Counted from the stretch's first letter, positions 41,717-53,961 are shown. The stretch is 64,000 bases of DNA from Prochlorococcus sp. AG-347-J19 (GCA_003279015.1 QCBV01000001.1:124001-188000), one strand, 5' to 3'. A program made the numbers and translations. Notes: generated by a model not told the origin, from the sequence alone.

Positions 41717-42580
41717 ATGGCAATACGTAAATTTAAACCTTATACACCTGGCACTAGGCAGAGAGTAGTTACTGACTTTAGTGAAATCACAAGTGCAAAA
41801 CCTGAAAGATCACTAATAGTTTCGAAACATAGAGTTAAAGGCAGGAATAATCGTGGTGTTATCACTTGTCGTCATCGTGGAGGTGGTCACAAAAGGCAAT
41901 ATAGATTGGTCGACTTTAGAAGAGATAAAAGAAATATCAACGCTAAGGTTGCAGCTATACACTACGATCCTCATCGAAATGCAAGGTTGGCACTTTTATT
42001 TTACGAAGATGGAGAGAAAAGATATATTATCGCTCCAGCAGGAGTAAAAGTCGGACAAAATGTCATTTCTGGAGAAAGTGTTCCAATTGAAGATGGCAAT
42101 GCAATGCCGCTTTCTGTTATGCCATTAGGATCTAGTGTTCATTGTGTTGAGTTATACGCAGGTAGGGGTGCTCAAATGGTTAGATCCGCAGGAGCTAGTG
42201 CTCAAGTTATGGCAAAAGAGGGAGATTATGTTGCTTTAAAACTCCCATCTACTGAGGTAAGACTTGTAAGAAAAGAATGTTACGCAACTCTTGGTGAAGT
42301 AGGTAATTCTGAAATAAGAAATACTAGCTTAGGTAAAGCAGGAAGAAGAAGATGGCTTGGAAGAAGGCCTCAAGTAAGAGGTAGTGTAATGAACCCATGT
42401 GATCATCCACATGGAGGAGGAGAGGGAAAAGCTCCAATTGGTAGAGCAGGCCCAGTTACTCCATGGGGTAAGCCAGCTCTTGGACTAAAGACACGTAAAA
42501 AGAACAAACCAAGTAATAAATTAGTTGTTCGAAGACGCCGTCGCGTTTCTAAGAGGAGTAGAGGAGGAAGAGACTCTTGA
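41717..42580 (+). CDS. rplB: Ribosomal protein L2
   Basis: [51 protein letters not shown]. Confidence 0.98.
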
Positions 42581-42617
42581 TTACTTCATTTATTATTTCA
42601 ATTCTTATTACATAATC

Positions 42618-42896
42618 ATGGGACGTTCACTAAAAAAAGGACCTTTTATAGCAGATAGCCTGCTCAAGAAGGTAGAAAAACAAAATACCGATAATGACAA
42701 GTCTGTTATCAAAACTTGGTCAAGATCTTCTACGATTTTACCTTTAATGATCGGTCACACAATCGCTGTACATAATGGCAAGACTCACATTCCAGTATTT
42801 ATTACTGAACAAATGATTGGTCATAAACTCGGTGAATTTGCTCCTACACGCACTTACCGAGGTCATATAAGAGATAAGAAAGGAGCAAAATCATGA
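42618..42896 (+). CDS. rpsS: Ribosomal protein S19
   Basis: [20 protein letters not shown]; start at internal ATG of the listed ORF. Confidence 0.97.
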
Positions 42897-43279
42897 CACA
42901 AACACCTGAAACAACAAAAACAGCAATTGCTCATGGGAATTATGTTCGCGGATCAGCCTCTAAAGTGAGAAGAGTTTTGGATCAGATAAGGGGTAGATCT
43001 TATAGAGATGCATTGATTATGTTGGAATTTATGCCTTACAGATCTACAGACCCCATTACTAAAGTTCTAAGATCTGCTGTTGCTAATGCAGAACATAACC
43101 TTGGAATGGATCCATCTACCCTAGTTATTTCCTCTGCATGGGCTAATAGTGGTCCAGTAATGAAAAGGTATAGACCCAGAGCTCAAGGTCGAGCTTTTTC
43201 AATTAAAAAACAGACTTGCCATATCAGTATTTCTGTGGAGTCTGCTCCTACTCAAACTAATGCGGAGGTACAAAACTAA
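42893..43279 (+). CDS. rplV: Ribosomal protein L22
   Basis: [49 protein letters not shown]. Confidence 0.97.
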
Positions 43280-44010
43280 TGGGACATAAAATACATCCTT
43301 CTGGACTAAGATTAGGAATTACACAAGAGCATCGCTCTAAGTGGTTTGCTACTTCTAAAACATATCCAATTCTTCTCCAAGAAGATTTTAAAATTCGTAC
43401 CTTCATACAAAAAAAATATGGAGCAGCAGGAATTAGCGATGTTTTAATAGCAAGAAAAGCTGACCAACTGGAACTTGAATTAAAAACAGCAAGACCAGGA
43501 GTTATAGTTGGAAGACAAGGAAGTGGTATTGAAGAATTAAGATCTGGCATTCAAAAAACTATAGGTGATAGAACAAGGCAAGTCAGAATAAACGTTGTTG
43601 AAGTTGAACGCGTAGACGCTGATGCTTTTTTACTAGCTGAATATATTGCTCAACAACTAGAAAAAAGAGTCGCCTTCAGAAGAACTATTAGGATGGCCTT
43701 ACAAAGGGCTCAAAGGGCTGGAGTTCTAGGTCTTAAAATTCAAGTAGGGGGAAGATTGAATGGTGCTGAAATAGCTAGAACTGAATGGACTAGAGAAGGT
43801 AGAGTGCCTTTACATACTTTGAGAGCTGAAATTGACTACGCAACACGTGAAGCTAATACAACTTACGGTGTTCTAGGCATTAAAGTTTGGGTTTTCAAAG
43901 GTGAAGTTCTCCCTAAAGAAGAACAAACTATCCCTGTGGGTGCGAGCCCTAAGAGGAAAGCTAGTAGAAGACCTCAGCAATTTGAGGATCGTTCAAATGA
44001 GAATTCATAG
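43279..44010 (+). CDS. rpsC: Ribosomal protein S3
   Basis: [39 protein letters not shown]. Confidence 0.98.
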   Translation: MGHKIHPSGLRLGITQEHRSKWFATSKTYPILLQEDFKIRTFIQKKYGAAGISDVLIARKADQLELELKTARPGVIVGRQGSGIEELRSGIQKTIGDRTRQVRINVVEVERVDADAFLLAEYIAQQLEKRVAFRRTIRMALQRAQRAGVLGLKIQVGGRLNGAEIARTEWTREGRVPLHTLRAEIDYATREANTTYGVLGIKVWVFKGEVLPKEEQTIPVGASPKRKASRRPQQFEDRSNENS

Positions 44011-44021
44011 GAGGTATAAAA

Positions 44022-44504
44022 ATGCTTAGTCCAAAACGTACTAAATTCCGTAAACAACATAGAGGCAGAATGAGGGGTGTAGCCTCCAAAGGTAATACTA
44101 TTGCATTCGGTCAATTTGCTCTCCAAGCTCAAGACTGTGGCTGGGTAACTGCACGTCAGATTGAAGCAAGCAGAAGAGCTATGACTAGATATATCAAACG
44201 TGGCGGTCAAATCTGGATAAGAATATTTCCTGATAAACCAGTAACCATGAGACCTGCCGAAACTAGAATGGGTTCTGGTAAAGGTAATCCAGAGTTTTGG
44301 GTCGCAGTTGTAAAACCCGGAAGAATACTTTTTGAAATGGGTGGTGAGGATATCACTGAGGAAACTGCAAAGGAAGCTATGCGTCTGGCTCAATATAAAC
44401 TTCCTGTAAAAACTAAATTTATCTCAATTGATAAAAATCTAGAAAATTCCTCCCAAGAAAATATAAAAAATATTAAAAAATCTCAAGAGGAGGTTAAACA
44501 ATGA
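44022..44504 (+). CDS. rplP: Ribosomal protein L16
   Basis: [51 protein letters not shown]. Confidence 0.98.
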   Translation: MLSPKRTKFRKQHRGRMRGVASKGNTIAFGQFALQAQDCGWVTARQIEASRRAMTRYIKRGGQIWIRIFPDKPVTMRPAETRMGSGKGNPEFWVAVVKPGRILFEMGGEDITEETAKEAMRLAQYKLPVKTKFISIDKNLENSSQENIKNIKKSQEEVKQ

Positions 44505-44719
44505 AAAACTCAGAGTCACTTAAGGAATTTCAAAAATTAAATTCTGAACAAATTACTGAAAAGATAGACCAATTACGAAAAGATCTTTTTGATTTGAGAT
44601 TCAAACAAGCTACTAGACAGCTCAATGAAACTCATAAATTCAAAATCATTAAGAAACAAGTTGCGCAATTACTAACTCTAAGTAAAAGTCAATCTGCTTC
44701 TCAAACTACTTCTGATTAA
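44501..44719 (+). CDS. rpmC: Ribosomal protein L29
   Basis: [36 protein letters not shown]. Confidence 0.95.
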   Translation: MKNSESLKEFQKLNSEQITEKIDQLRKDLFDLRFKQATRQLNETHKFKIIKKQVAQLLTLSKSQSASQTTSD

Positions 44720-44728
44720 TTATTAGTT

Positions 44729-44995
44729 ATGGCACTTAAAGAAAGAATTGGTACTGTTGTCAGCGACAAAATGGATAAAACAGTTGTTGTTGCTGTTATT
44801 AACAGATACCCACATCCCACTTATAAAAAAATTGTAAGTAGAACTACACGATACAAGGCTCATGACCCCGAAAATACGTGTGTTTTAGGTGATCGAGTTA
44901 AAATTAGAGAAACTAGGCCGCTTAGCGCTCATAAAAGATGGGCAATAGAAGAGATTCTCAATAAAACAAGTCAGGCTAGGGAGGTTAAAAAATGA
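44729..44995 (+). CDS. rpsQ: Ribosomal protein S17
   Basis: [42 protein letters not shown]. Confidence 0.97.
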
Positions 44996-45357
44996 TTCAA
45001 CAAGAAACTTACTTAACAGTCGCTGATAATAGCGGAGCTAAAAGACTCCAATGTATTAGAGTTTTAGGCTCTAATAGAAGGTATGCACATGTTGGGGATG
45101 TAATCGTAGCAACTGTAAAAGATGCTCTTCCTAATATGGGAGTTAAGAAATCTGAAGTTGTTAAAGCTGTTATCGTCAGAACTAAAGCAACATTAAGAAG
45201 AAATACTGGTAATTCAATCAGATTTGATGACAATGCTGCAGTATTGATTAATGAAGATAAGAATCCAAAAGGTACTAGAGTCTTCGGTCCTGTAGCTAGA
45301 GAACTGCGGGATAAAAATTATACAAAGATTGTTTCTCTTGCTCCGGAGGTGATTTAA
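44992..45357 (+). CDS. rplN: Ribosomal protein L14
   Basis: [26 protein letters not shown]. Confidence 0.98.
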
Positions 45358-45714
45358 ATGTTGGATTCATTAAAACAAAAGAAAAATTTCCAAAGAATAA
45401 AAATGAGAATCAAAACTGGAGATTTGGTAAAAGTAATTAACGGTAAGGACAAAGGGAAAACTGGTGAGGTTTTAAAAACTATCCCATTTCAAAATAGAGT
45501 AGTGGTTAAGGGAATTAATCTTAGGACTAAACACGTAAAACCAACTCAGGAAGGAGAAACTGGAAGAATACTTACAGAAGAAGCATCTTTACATGCATCA
45601 AATGTAATGTTCTTTTCAAAAGATAAGAATCTTACAAGTAAGATTGAATACTTTATTGATAAAGAGGGGGTTAAGAAAAGAAGATTGAAGAAAACTGGTG
45701 AAGTAATTGATTAA
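45358..45714 (+). CDS. rplX: Ribosomal protein L24
   Basis: [41 protein letters not shown]. Confidence 0.96.
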   Translation: MLDSLKQKKNFQRIKMRIKTGDLVKVINGKDKGKTGEVLKTIPFQNRVVVKGINLRTKHVKPTQEGETGRILTEEASLHASNVMFFSKDKNLTSKIEYFIDKEGVKKRRLKKTGEVID

Positions 45715-45755
45715 TTTTTCATCAGAAACCAGATTTCAACTTTTTCTAATTTATC

Positions 45756-45777
45756 AATTCTGACAAAGACCAGAATT
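45756..45777 (+). promoter_or_regulatory. Perfect 7-bp stem hairpin in the rplX-rplE intergenic region; candidate r-protein regulatory element
   Basis: AATTCTG-acaaagac-CAGAATT, just upstream of rplE; alternative partner TCAGAA at 45722-45727. Confidence 0.4.
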
Positions 45778-45788
45778 AACAAAAAATT

Positions 45789-46328
45789 ATGACTCTAAAA
45801 AATCGCTACAAAGAATCAATTAGACCAAAACTTTTAAAAGACCTTGGTCTTAAAAATATTCATCAAGTACCTAAAGTTGTCAAAGTCAACGTTAACAGAG
45901 GTCTTGGTGAGGCAGCTTCAAATTCAAAAGCTCTAGAAGCCTCTTTAAATGAAATGGCAACAATTACAGGACAAAAGGCCTTAGTAACTAGGGCCAAAAA
46001 AGCTATCGCGGGTTTTAAAATTCGTGAGGGCATGGCGATTGGTTGTACTGTAACTTTGAGAGGAGACAGGATGTATTCCTTTTTGGAGAGATTTATAAAT
46101 CTAGCTTTACCAAGAATAAGAGACTTTAGAGGAGTTAATCCAAAAAGTTTTGATGGGAGAGGGAATTACACCGTTGGAGTGAAAGAGCAGTTGATTTTTC
46201 CTGAAATCTCTTTTGATAAAATAGATTCAATAAGAGGTATGGATATAACTATTGTCACTAGTGCAAAATCAGATCAAGAAGGTAAAGCTCTTCTGCAGGA
46301 GTTAGGAATGCCTTTTAGTAAGAATTAA
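45789..46328 (+). CDS. rplE: Ribosomal protein L5
   Basis: [57 protein letters not shown]. Confidence 0.98.
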   Translation: MTLKNRYKESIRPKLLKDLGLKNIHQVPKVVKVNVNRGLGEAASNSKALEASLNEMATITGQKALVTRAKKAIAGFKIREGMAIGCTVTLRGDRMYSFLERFINLALPRIRDFRGVNPKSFDGRGNYTVGVKEQLIFPEISFDKIDSIRGMDITIVTSAKSDQEGKALLQELGMPFSKN

Positions 46329-46337
46329 ATTAAAACT

Positions 46338-46739
46338 ATGTCAAATCACGATCCTATTTCAGATATGCTAACTCGAATCAGAAATGCGAGTCAAAAAAAG
46401 CATACAACCACAACAATCCCAGGTTCAAAAATGTCCTTAAGTATCGCTAAAGTGCTTCAAAAAGAGGGGTTCATTTCTGATATTAATGAGGAAGGTGAAG
46501 GTTATAAATCACAAATAATACTCGGCCTTAAATATAGTGGTAAAAATAAATTCCCTACTATTCGATCTATGCAAAGAGTAAGTAAACCTGGTTTGAGAAT
46601 TTATAAAAATACTAGAGGTTTACCAAAAGTGCTTGGAGGCCTTGGGGTTGCCATAATATCAACTTCTAAAGGTGTCATGAGTGATCGCGATGCCAGGAAG
46701 CAAGGCATTGGCGGTGAAGTCCTCTGCTATGTTTACTAA
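46338..46739 (+). CDS. rpsH: Ribosomal protein S8
   Basis: [40 protein letters not shown]. Confidence 0.98.
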   Translation: MSNHDPISDMLTRIRNASQKKHTTTTIPGSKMSLSIAKVLQKEGFISDINEEGEGYKSQIILGLKYSGKNKFPTIRSMQRVSKPGLRIYKNTRGLPKVLGGLGVAIISTSKGVMSDRDARKQGIGGEVLCYVY

Positions 46740-46751
46740 GGAGAATTAATC

Positions 46752-47291
46752 ATGTCAAGAATCGGAAAAACACCAGTACTTATTCCAGATAAAGTTACAG
46801 TTGATTTTGATGGCTTAACAGTTACAGTGAAAGGCCCTAAGGGTGAGTTGAAACGTCTCATGCCTGAGGGAGTTAGTTTTGATAAGAAAGATAATACTGT
46901 TGTCGTAAGTCCTACTACAACCAAAATATACTCAAGGCAGAGACATGGTTTATGTAGAGCCTTAATTGCAAATATGGTTGAAGGGGTTACTCAAGGTTTT
47001 TCAAAGAAACTAGAAATTGTTGGCGTTGGATCAAGAGCACAAGTAAAAGGTAAAAATCTAGTTGTAAGTGCAGGATATAGTCATCCAGTAGAAATGATCC
47101 CCCCTGATGGTATAACATACAAAGTTGAGAGTAATACAAACGTTACCGTATCTGGAATTGATAAAGAAATTGTTGGCAATGAAGCCGCAAAAATTAGATC
47201 AATTAGACCTCCAGAGCCATATAAAGGTAAAGGAATTAAATATCATGATGAGAGAATCCTCAGAAAAGCTGGTAAATCTGGCAAAAAATAA
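46752..47291 (+). CDS. rplF: Ribosomal protein L6
   Basis: [45 protein letters not shown]. Confidence 0.98.
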   Translation: MSRIGKTPVLIPDKVTVDFDGLTVTVKGPKGELKRLMPEGVSFDKKDNTVVVSPTTTKIYSRQRHGLCRALIANMVEGVTQGFSKKLEIVGVGSRAQVKGKNLVVSAGYSHPVEMIPPDGITYKVESNTNVTVSGIDKEIVGNEAAKIRSIRPPEPYKGKGIKYHDERILRKAGKSGKK

Positions 47292-47305
47292 TTCCAATTA
47301 AAAAA

Positions 47306-47674
47306 ATGACCAAACTTTCCAGGAAATTACAAACTCAAAAAAGACATAGAAGATTAAGGAGATTCTTAATTGGAGATGCAACGCGTCCAAGATTGTCTGT
47401 TTTTCGCTCTAATAACCATATTTATGCCCAGGTTATAGATGATAACGCTCAAACAACTATTTGCTCAGCTTCAACTGTTGATAAGGAACTAAGAGAAAAA
47501 TCTGATAAATTACCTTCTGATTGTAATTCTTCTTCAATTGTTGGCAAATTACTTGCAAAGAGAGCAATAAAAAAAGGTATTAAGCAAGTAATTTTTGACC
47601 GTGGAGGTAATTTGTATCACGGCAGAGTAAAGGCACTTGCAGAAGCTGCTCGTGAAGCAGGCCTAGAATTCTAA
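47306..47674 (+). CDS. rplR: Ribosomal protein L18
   Basis: [46 protein letters not shown]. Confidence 0.98.
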   Translation: MTKLSRKLQTQKRHRRLRRFLIGDATRPRLSVFRSNNHIYAQVIDDNAQTTICSASTVDKELREKSDKLPSDCNSSSIVGKLLAKRAIKKGIKQVIFDRGGNLYHGRVKALAEAAREAGLEF

Positions 47675-47689
47675 TTTTTTATTTTTACT

Positions 47690-48310
47690 ATGACTGACAC
47701 TCCAACAAAACAAGAAATTCAATCCAAGAATGATGACGTTCCAGGAGCTATACCTGACGAACAAAAAAAGAATAATCGAAATGATCGCAAAAGAAACAAA
47801 AGAGGTGATGCAAAAAATTTTGAAAGAGATTCTGATTGGCAAGAAAGGGTTGTTCAAATAAGACGTGTATCTAAAACTGTTAAGGGCGGTAAAAAAATGA
47901 GTTTTAGAGCAATAGTTGTTGTTGGAAATGAAAAAGGTCAAGTTGGAGTTGGGGTTGGCAAAGCTGGTGATGTCATTGGTGCAGTAAGAAAGGGAGTTTC
48001 AGATGGTAAGAAGAATCTTGTCAGAGTTCCATTAACGCCAAATAACTCAATACCAACTTTATCTTTAGGAAGTGATGGTGCTGCTAACGTGTTGATTAGG
48101 CCTGCCGCTCCAGGTACAGGTGTAATTGCTGGTGGTTCAATTAGAACGGTTTTAGAATTAGCTGGTATAAAAAATGTCTTAGCAAAAAGATTGGGTAGTA
48201 AAACACCTTTGAATAATGCAAGAGCTGCTATGGTAGCCCTTTCTCAATTAAGAACACATAAATCTGTTTCAAGGGAGAGAGGGATCTCACTTGAACAGCT
48301 CTACTCTTAA
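47690..48310 (+). CDS. rpsE: Ribosomal protein S5
   Basis: [44 protein letters not shown]. Confidence 0.98.
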   Translation: MTDTPTKQEIQSKNDDVPGAIPDEQKKNNRNDRKRNKRGDAKNFERDSDWQERVVQIRRVSKTVKGGKKMSFRAIVVVGNEKGQVGVGVGKAGDVIGAVRKGVSDGKKNLVRVPLTPNNSIPTLSLGSDGAANVLIRPAAPGTGVIAGGSIRTVLELAGIKNVLAKRLGSKTPLNNARAAMVALSQLRTHKSVSRERGISLEQLYS

Positions 48311-48315
48311 AAATC

Positions 48316-48774
48316 ATGACTTCAACATTAAATACACTTAAATCAAACTCGGGCTCTAGAAAGAAAAAATTAAGAAAGGGTAGAGGTATTGCAGCCGGTC
48401 AGGGTGCTTCATGTGGTTTTGGGATGAGAGGACAAAAGTCACGTTCTGGAAGACCCACACGTCCAGGTTTTGAAGGTGGTCAAATGCCTTTATATAGAAG
48501 AGTTCCAAAATTAAAGCACTTTGAAATAATTAATCAAAAGCACTTTTCCATAATTAATTTAGAAAAATTAAATGATTTCAAAGATAACGATACTGTTAAC
48601 CTAGACTCACTAGTTAAGAAGGGATTGATCTTCAAGCCCAAATTTCCTTTAAAAATTCTTGGTAATGGAAAACTTAATGTAAAGTTAAAAGTCCAAGCTC
48701 ATGCATTTACAAAAGTTGCAAAACAAAAAATTGAGGACGCAGGTGGATCCTGCGAGCTTATAAATAATAAATAA
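48316..48774 (+). CDS. rplO: Ribosomal protein L15
   Basis: [44 protein letters not shown]. Confidence 0.98.
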   Translation: MTSTLNTLKSNSGSRKKKLRKGRGIAAGQGASCGFGMRGQKSRSGRPTRPGFEGGQMPLYRRVPKLKHFEIINQKHFSIINLEKLNDFKDNDTVNLDSLVKKGLIFKPKFPLKILGNGKLNVKLKVQAHAFTKVAKQKIEDAGGSCELINNK

Positions 48775-48803
48775 ATTTGCTAAAAATTTAGGTAAGTTTC
48801 AAA

Positions 48804-50123
48804 ATGTTTGTCAACAAAAGCAGAAATCCTGGCGCTTCTGAAATTCTTTCCCAATTATTTTTAAATAAAGAGCTAAGGAGTAGAGTTTTAACAACTTTAG
48901 GTCTTCTCCTTTTAGTAAGACTTGGTATCTATATCCCCGTGCCTGGTATTGATAGGGTTGCTTTTAAAAGTTTTATTGATCAAGGGGGGCAATTAATAGG
49001 CTTTTTAGATATTTTTACTGGAGGAGGAATTTCAACCTTAGGAATATTCGCATTAGGCATACTACCTTTTATCAACGCATCAATTATTATTCAGCTTCTC
49101 ACAGCTTCATTGCCTGTACTTGAAGATTTACAAAAAAATGAAGGAGAAGCGGGAAGAAGAAAAATTGCTCAAATAACTAGATACGTTTCATTAGGATGGG
49201 GTTTTTTACAAAGTATAATTTTTTCCTTAATTCTCAGACAATATGCTATGGAAGGGATAAGTGATACTACATTTGTCTTACAAACCTCCATTGCCTTAGT
49301 TACTGGTTCAATGTTAGTGATGTGGTTTAGTGAAATTATTACGGAGAAAGGGATAGGTCAAGGTGCTTCACTGGTAATCTTTTTGAATATTGTTTCGACA
49401 TTACCTAAGGCTCTTAGTTCAACCATTGAAAAAGCTCAAACTGGCGATAGGGGAGATGTTTTAGGCATAGCTGTTTTACTTGGAGTATTTTTATTGACGA
49501 TTGTTGGGATCATTTTTGTCCAAGAGGGAGCCAGACGCATTCCAATTGTTAGTGCAAAAAGACAAATAGGAAATTCAACACTTCTTCCTACAAGGCAAAG
49601 TTATTTACCTTTGAAATTAAATGCAGGAGGAGTAATGCCTATTATATTTGCATCTGCTTTAATCTTTTTACCTATAACCATTGCAAATGTTACGGGAAAT
49701 CCAGTCTTAATAAAGTTAGCTAGTAGTTTAAATCCTGGATCTTCTAATCCATGGCCATATGCTCTTACATTCTTCTCCTTGATTTTAGGGTTCTCTTATT
49801 TTTATGCATCTCTTACCATCAATCCAGTGGATGTAGCTTCAAATTTAAAGAAAGGAGGAGTTGCGATACCTGGAGTTAGACCAGGAACTAATACAGCAAA
49901 CTATTTATCAGGCATACAAAATAGGTTGACATTATTGGGAGGATTATTTCTGGGTTCAGTAGCTATAATCCCTGCTGCAGTAGAAAGAGCTACAAATGTT
50001 CAGACCTTTCAAGGTTTAGGAGCAACTTCATTACTTATTCTTGTGGGTGTTGCTATAGATACTGCTAAGCAAATTCAAACTTATGTTATCTCACAAAGGT
50101 ATGAGGGACTAATTAATAATTAA
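48804..50123 (+). CDS. secY: Preprotein translocase subunit SecY
   Basis: [47 protein letters not shown]. Confidence 0.98.
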   Translation: MFVNKSRNPGASEILSQLFLNKELRSRVLTTLGLLLLVRLGIYIPVPGIDRVAFKSFIDQGGQLIGFLDIFTGGGISTLGIFALGILPFINASIIIQLLTASLPVLEDLQKNEGEAGRRKIAQITRYVSLGWGFLQSIIFSLILRQYAMEGISDTTFVLQTSIALVTGSMLVMWFSEIITEKGIGQGASLVIFLNIVSTLPKALSSTIEKAQTGDRGDVLGIAVLLGVFLLTIVGIIFVQEGARRIPIVSAKRQIGNSTLLPTRQSYLPLKLNAGGVMPIIFASALIFLPITIANVTGNPVLIKLASSLNPGSSNPWPYALTFFSLILGFSYFYASLTINPVDVASNLKKGGVAIPGVRPGTNTANYLSGIQNRLTLLGGLFLGSVAIIPAAVERATNVQTFQGLGATSLLILVGVAIDTAKQIQTYVISQRYEGLINN

Positions 50124-50671
50124 TGAAGAAACACTTACTATTTTTAGGAGCTCCTGGAGCAGGGAAAGGTACTCAAGCGGAATTGCTTAGTCAAAATAAT
50201 TCTTACTTACACCTTTCTACTGGTGAACTATTAAGGAAAGAAATCGAAATGAATACTACCCTTGGTATCCAAGTAAAAGATATTATGAATCGAGGGGAAC
50301 TTGTTAGTGACGAACTAGTATTAAAGATAGTAAGACATAATTTAGTTAAGGATAATAAAGGTTGGATTCTAGACGGTTACCCAAGAAATTTATCTCAAGC
50401 AAATTCATTGAATGAAGTCCTAAATGAAATAAATCAACCTTTAGAAGTGGTTTTTTATTTAGATATTCCAGAAGAAGTGCTAATAAAGCGTTTGCTTTTA
50501 AGAGGGAGAAAAGATGATACGGAAGAGACAATTAGAACAAGAGTTGATATTTATAAAAAAACTACAGAACCACTGATTCAATATTTTAAAGATCTCTCTT
50601 TGTTAGAATATATTGATGCTGATAGAGATTTAAAAACCATTTCCTCTGATATCAAGCAAAAAATGGCTTGA
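50123..50671 (+). CDS. adk: Adenylate kinase
   Basis: [51 protein letters not shown]. Confidence 0.97.
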   Translation: MKKHLLFLGAPGAGKGTQAELLSQNNSYLHLSTGELLRKEIEMNTTLGIQVKDIMNRGELVSDELVLKIVRHNLVKDNKGWILDGYPRNLSQANSLNEVLNEINQPLEVVFYLDIPEEVLIKRLLLRGRKDDTEETIRTRVDIYKKTTEPLIQYFKDLSLLEYIDADRDLKTISSDIKQKMA

Positions 50672-50715
50672 TGATGATGTAGAATGTAATATTAGCGTTT
50701 ATTTTGTTAAACCCC

Positions 50716-50832
50716 ATGAAGGTCAGATCTTCAGTCAAAAAAATTAGTCCTGACGATCAGATCGTGAGGAGAAGAGGTAAAATCTATGTTATTAACAAGA
50801 AAAGACCTCGCAATAAACAGCGTCAGGGTTAA
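50716..50832 (+). CDS. rpmJ: Ribosomal protein L36 (not in supplied ORF track)
   Basis: ATG at 50716 to TAA at 50830-50832: [38 protein letters not shown]; conserved position adk-rpmJ-rpsM. Confidence 0.95.
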   Translation: MKVRSSVKKISPDDQIVRRRGKIYVINKKRPRNKQRQG

Positions 50833-50873
50833 ATTTCAACCCTTAAATTCAAACTTTTACTTATTCAAAACAC

Positions 50874-51239
50874 GTGGCCAGGATTGCAGGAATTGACATA
50901 CCTCGCGAAAAGCGAGTTGAAATTGCACTAACATACGTCTATGGGATTGGTTTAACGAGATCAAAGCTAATTCTTGCTAATACAGGTGTAAACCCCGATA
51001 CTCGTGTCAAAGACCTTTCAGATTCTGATGTGCAAAAACTTAGGGGTGCTACAGAAGAGTTCACTTTAGAAGGGGATTTGAGAAGAAAAGAGGGAATGGC
51101 TTTAAAACGTCTACAAGATATAGGGTGTGTAAGAGGAAGAAGACATAGAATGAGTCTTCCAGTAAGAGGTCAAAGAACTAGAACAAACGCCAGAACAAGA
51201 CGGGGTTCTAGGAAAACTGTTGCTGGAAGAAAAAAATAA
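50874..51239 (+). CDS. rpsM: Ribosomal protein S13 (GTG start)
   Basis: [41 protein letters not shown]. Confidence 0.98.
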   Translation: MARIAGIDIPREKRVEIALTYVYGIGLTRSKLILANTGVNPDTRVKDLSDSDVQKLRGATEEFTLEGDLRRKEGMALKRLQDIGCVRGRRHRMSLPVRGQRTRTNARTRRGSRKTVAGRKK

Positions 51240-51283
51240 TTAACTAAATTTATCTACAAATTGAAGTATTAAATTAAAACATC

Positions 51284-51676
51284 ATGGCAGCTACAGTAAA
51301 AAAAACAGGTTCAAAGAAATCTAAACGTAATGTACCTAATGGTGTGGTACATATCCAAAGCACATTTAACAATACTATCGTCTCAATTGCTGACACCTCT
51401 GGTCATGTAATTTCTTGGTCTTCTGCAGGCGCAAGTGGATTTAAAGGCGCTCGGAAAGGTACACCATTTGCTGCTCAAACAGCTGCTGAAGCTGCAGCAA
51501 GAAGAGCTCTTGATCAAGGCATGAGACAAATAGAAGTATTAGTTAGAGGGCCTGGCGCAGGTAGGGAAACGGCCATAAGAGCTTTACAAGTGGCAGGATT
51601 AGAAATAACTCTAATAAGAGATGTAACTCCATTACCTCATAATGGATGTAGAAGACCTAAACGGAGACGCGTTTAG
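51284..51676 (+). CDS. rpsK: Ribosomal protein S11
   Basis: [46 protein letters not shown]. Confidence 0.98.
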   Translation: MAATVKKTGSKKSKRNVPNGVVHIQSTFNNTIVSIADTSGHVISWSSAGASGFKGARKGTPFAAQTAAEAAARRALDQGMRQIEVLVRGPGAGRETAIRALQVAGLEITLIRDVTPLPHNGCRRPKRRRV

Positions 51677-51693
51677 GTCTTAACCATTCTCAA

Positions 51694-51714
51694 CCCCCCC
51701 CCCCAAAAAAAAAA
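51694..51714. repeat. Homopolymer tract C11A10 between rpsK and rpoA
   Basis: ctcaaCCCCCCCCCCCAAAAAAAAAActctt: 11 C at 51694-51704 followed by 10 A at 51705-51714. Confidence 0.95.
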
Positions 51715-51735
51715 CTCTTAACCTCATTATTTTCC

Positions 51736-52674
51736 GTGTTGCAATACCAGATTGACAGAATCGACCATCAAGTAGCAGATGATCGCTCCCAGACAGGAAC
51801 TTTTTTAATTGGCCCTCTAGAAAGGGGACAAGCTACAACTTTGGGTAACTCTCTTAGAAGAGTCCTCATGGGAGGACTTGAAGGGAGTGCAGTTACTGCA
51901 GTAAGAATAGCAGGAATTAATCATGAATATGCCACTATTCCTGGAGTTAGAGAAGACGTTTTAGATATTCTTCTCAACTGCAAGCAATTATCAATAAATA
52001 GCTCTAATCCAGAGCTTGAAATCGGTAGGTTAGTAGCTAGTGGCCCAATGGAGGTCAAGGCAAATGACATCCAATTCTCATCTCAAGTCGAAATTGTTGA
52101 TGGTGAAAAACCGATTGCAACCATACAAGCTGGTCATAACTTAGAATTAGAAATTCATGTTGAAAGAGGTGTTGGATATAGACCAGTCGATCGAAAGAGT
52201 GAAGAGACAACTGCAATTGATTTACTTCAAATAGATGCTGTATTTATGCCAGTGAAGAGAGTAAATTTTACTATTGATGAAACTGCTGTTGCAGAGGGAG
52301 CTACAGGTAGAGAAAGATTAAAGATGGAAGTAGTAACAGATGGCTCAACTAGTCCTGATGATGCTATTGCTGAAGCTGCGAACCAGTTAATCGAACTCTT
52401 TCAACCACTTGCAACTGTTACAATGGTTGAGGAAATTCCTGAAGAACCTGAACCATCTCCGGAAGCTCAAATTCCTCTTGAGGAACTAAACTTGTCCGTC
52501 AGAGCATATAATTGTTTAAAAAGGGCACAAGTTAATTCAGTTTCGGATTTAATGGGTTTTAGCTATGAAGATCTGCTTGAAATTAAGAACTTTGGCTCTA
52601 AATCTGCGGATGAGGTTATTGAAGCTCTCGAGCGCATAGGAATTTCTATTCCACAAAGTAGAACCTCTGTTTAA
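51736..52674 (+). CDS. rpoA: RNA polymerase subunit alpha (GTG or TTG start)
   Basis: [34 protein letters not shown]-terminal domain [44 protein letters not shown]. Confidence 0.98.
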   Translation: MLQYQIDRIDHQVADDRSQTGTFLIGPLERGQATTLGNSLRRVLMGGLEGSAVTAVRIAGINHEYATIPGVREDVLDILLNCKQLSINSSNPELEIGRLVASGPMEVKANDIQFSSQVEIVDGEKPIATIQAGHNLELEIHVERGVGYRPVDRKSEETTAIDLLQIDAVFMPVKRVNFTIDETAVAEGATGRERLKMEVVTDGSTSPDDAIAEAANQLIELFQPLATVTMVEEIPEEPEPSPEAQIPLEELNLSVRAYNCLKRAQVNSVSDLMGFSYEDLLEIKNFGSKSADEVIEALERIGISIPQSRTSV

Positions 52675-52689
52675 CAACCTTTTAAGATT

Positions 52690-53040
52690 ATGAGACACCA
52701 ACTTAGAATTCCATTACTGAGTAAACCTGCAGACCAGCGTAAAGCACTTCTAAGAGGTTTGACTACTCAACTAATAAGAGAAGGTAGAGTGACAACAACT
52801 AAAGCCAGAGCAAAAGCTTTAAGAAATGAAGCTGAAAGGATGATTTCACTCGCAAAAGACGGAAGTTTAGCTTCTAGGAGAAGGGCTATTGGTTATATTT
52901 ATGATAAGAAATTAGTTCATTCATTATTTGAAAAAGCAAAAGAAAGATATGGAGATAGAAAAGGTGGCTATACAAGAATAGTGAGAACTGTATCTAGAAA
53001 AGGTGATAACGCTCAGATGGCTATAATCGAGCTTGTTTAA
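52690..53040 (+). CDS. rplQ: Ribosomal protein L17
   Basis: [45 protein letters not shown]. Confidence 0.98.
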   Translation: MRHQLRIPLLSKPADQRKALLRGLTTQLIREGRVTTTKARAKALRNEAERMISLAKDGSLASRRRAIGYIYDKKLVHSLFEKAKERYGDRKGGYTRIVRTVSRKGDNAQMAIIELV

Positions 53041-53078
53041 GGTAGTTAATACAAAGGACTTTTACTAGAAAATAACTT

Positions 53079-53885
53079 TTGAAAAGGGTAGCTTTACTTG
53101 TCCAATATGATGGTTCACAGTATTCAGGTTGGCAAAAACAAAATAATGCAACTACAGTTCAAGAAATTCTAGACAGAGCTCTTTTAAAGATTACAAATCA
53201 TAAAGTAAAGACTTTTGCAGCAGGTAGGACTGATGCAGGGGTTCATGCATCAGGTCAAGTAGTACACTTTGATATTGATTGTGTTATCCCAGGAAATAGT
53301 TATTCTGATGTCTTAAATAGTCTTTTACCCTCAACAATTAGAATCTTGGAATCAGTTGAGGTTAAAAATAGTTGGCATGCTTGTTATTCAGCAACTTATA
53401 GACATTATCGATATGTCATCAATAACAGTAAATTCCCCAACTTGTTTATCAATAATTGGTCATGGCATAGATATCAAAAAAAATTAGATGAAGTTCTAAT
53501 GTTAAATGCATCCAAGACCATGGAAGGAGAGCATGATTTCTTTGCTTTTCAGAAAAGTGGAAGTAACAGGACAAACTCAATTACAAAAATAAAAAATATA
53601 GACATTAAAAGAGTAGAAGATTTGATTTTAGTTGATATCAAAGCTACTGGTTTTTTATATGGAATGGTCCGTTTAATTGTTGGTCAACTAGTTTTAGTTG
53701 GAGAAAAAAAAATATCGCCAGAAATTTTTACAGATAGATGGGTAAATAAAAAGAAAAATGATGTTAAAGAATCTGCTCCAGCTAGAGGGCTATGTTTCGT
53801 AAATGCTGTTTATGAAGAAAATGTTTTTAGAAAGATTAATAACAATGATTTTTTCCCTGTATTTTTAATTAAGGGTTTTTCTTGA
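53079..53885 (+). CDS. truA: tRNA pseudouridine(38-40) synthase
   Basis: VALLVQYDGSQYSGWQKQ; AAGRTDAGVHASGQVVHF; FLYGMVRLIVGQLV. Non-ATG start. Confidence 0.95.
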   Translation: MKRVALLVQYDGSQYSGWQKQNNATTVQEILDRALLKITNHKVKTFAAGRTDAGVHASGQVVHFDIDCVIPGNSYSDVLNSLLPSTIRILESVEVKNSWHACYSATYRHYRYVINNSKFPNLFINNWSWHRYQKKLDEVLMLNASKTMEGEHDFFAFQKSGSNRTNSITKIKNIDIKRVEDLILVDIKATGFLYGMVRLIVGQLVLVGEKKISPEIFTDRWVNKKKNDVKESAPARGLCFVNAVYEENVFRKINNNDFFPVFLIKGFS

Positions 53886-53931
53886 GTTAAGTTGAATTAA
53901 GCGATATTTTTGTGTAAATCATTCAAAAATG

Positions 53932-53961
53932 TTGTTTAATATTCCTTCAATAAGGTAGAAT
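53932..53961 (+). promoter_or_regulatory. Candidate sigma70-type promoter upstream of rplM
   Basis: TTGTTT (53932-53937), 18-nt spacer, TAGAAT (53956-53961); motif match only. Confidence 0.35.

Noticed and set aside
43974-44393. 139-aa minus-strand ORF opposite rplP
   Set aside because: Lies entirely antisense to a clearly identified ribosomal gene; low-stop reading frame is a by-product of codon bias. Same reasoning applied to other antisense ORFs such as 11403-11726, 28267-28605, 41426-41686 and 43257-43550.
40123-48774. Apparent absence of rpsJ, rpsN and rpmD from the ribosomal cluster
   Set aside because: This matches the usual cyanobacterial arrangement (rpsJ with the str genes, S14 elsewhere, L30 generally absent), so not evidence of a local deletion.
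50753-50765. ACGATC-A-GATCGT inverted repeat inside rpmJ
   Set aside because: One-base spacer cannot form a hairpin loop and it is within conserved coding sequence; probably coincidental.
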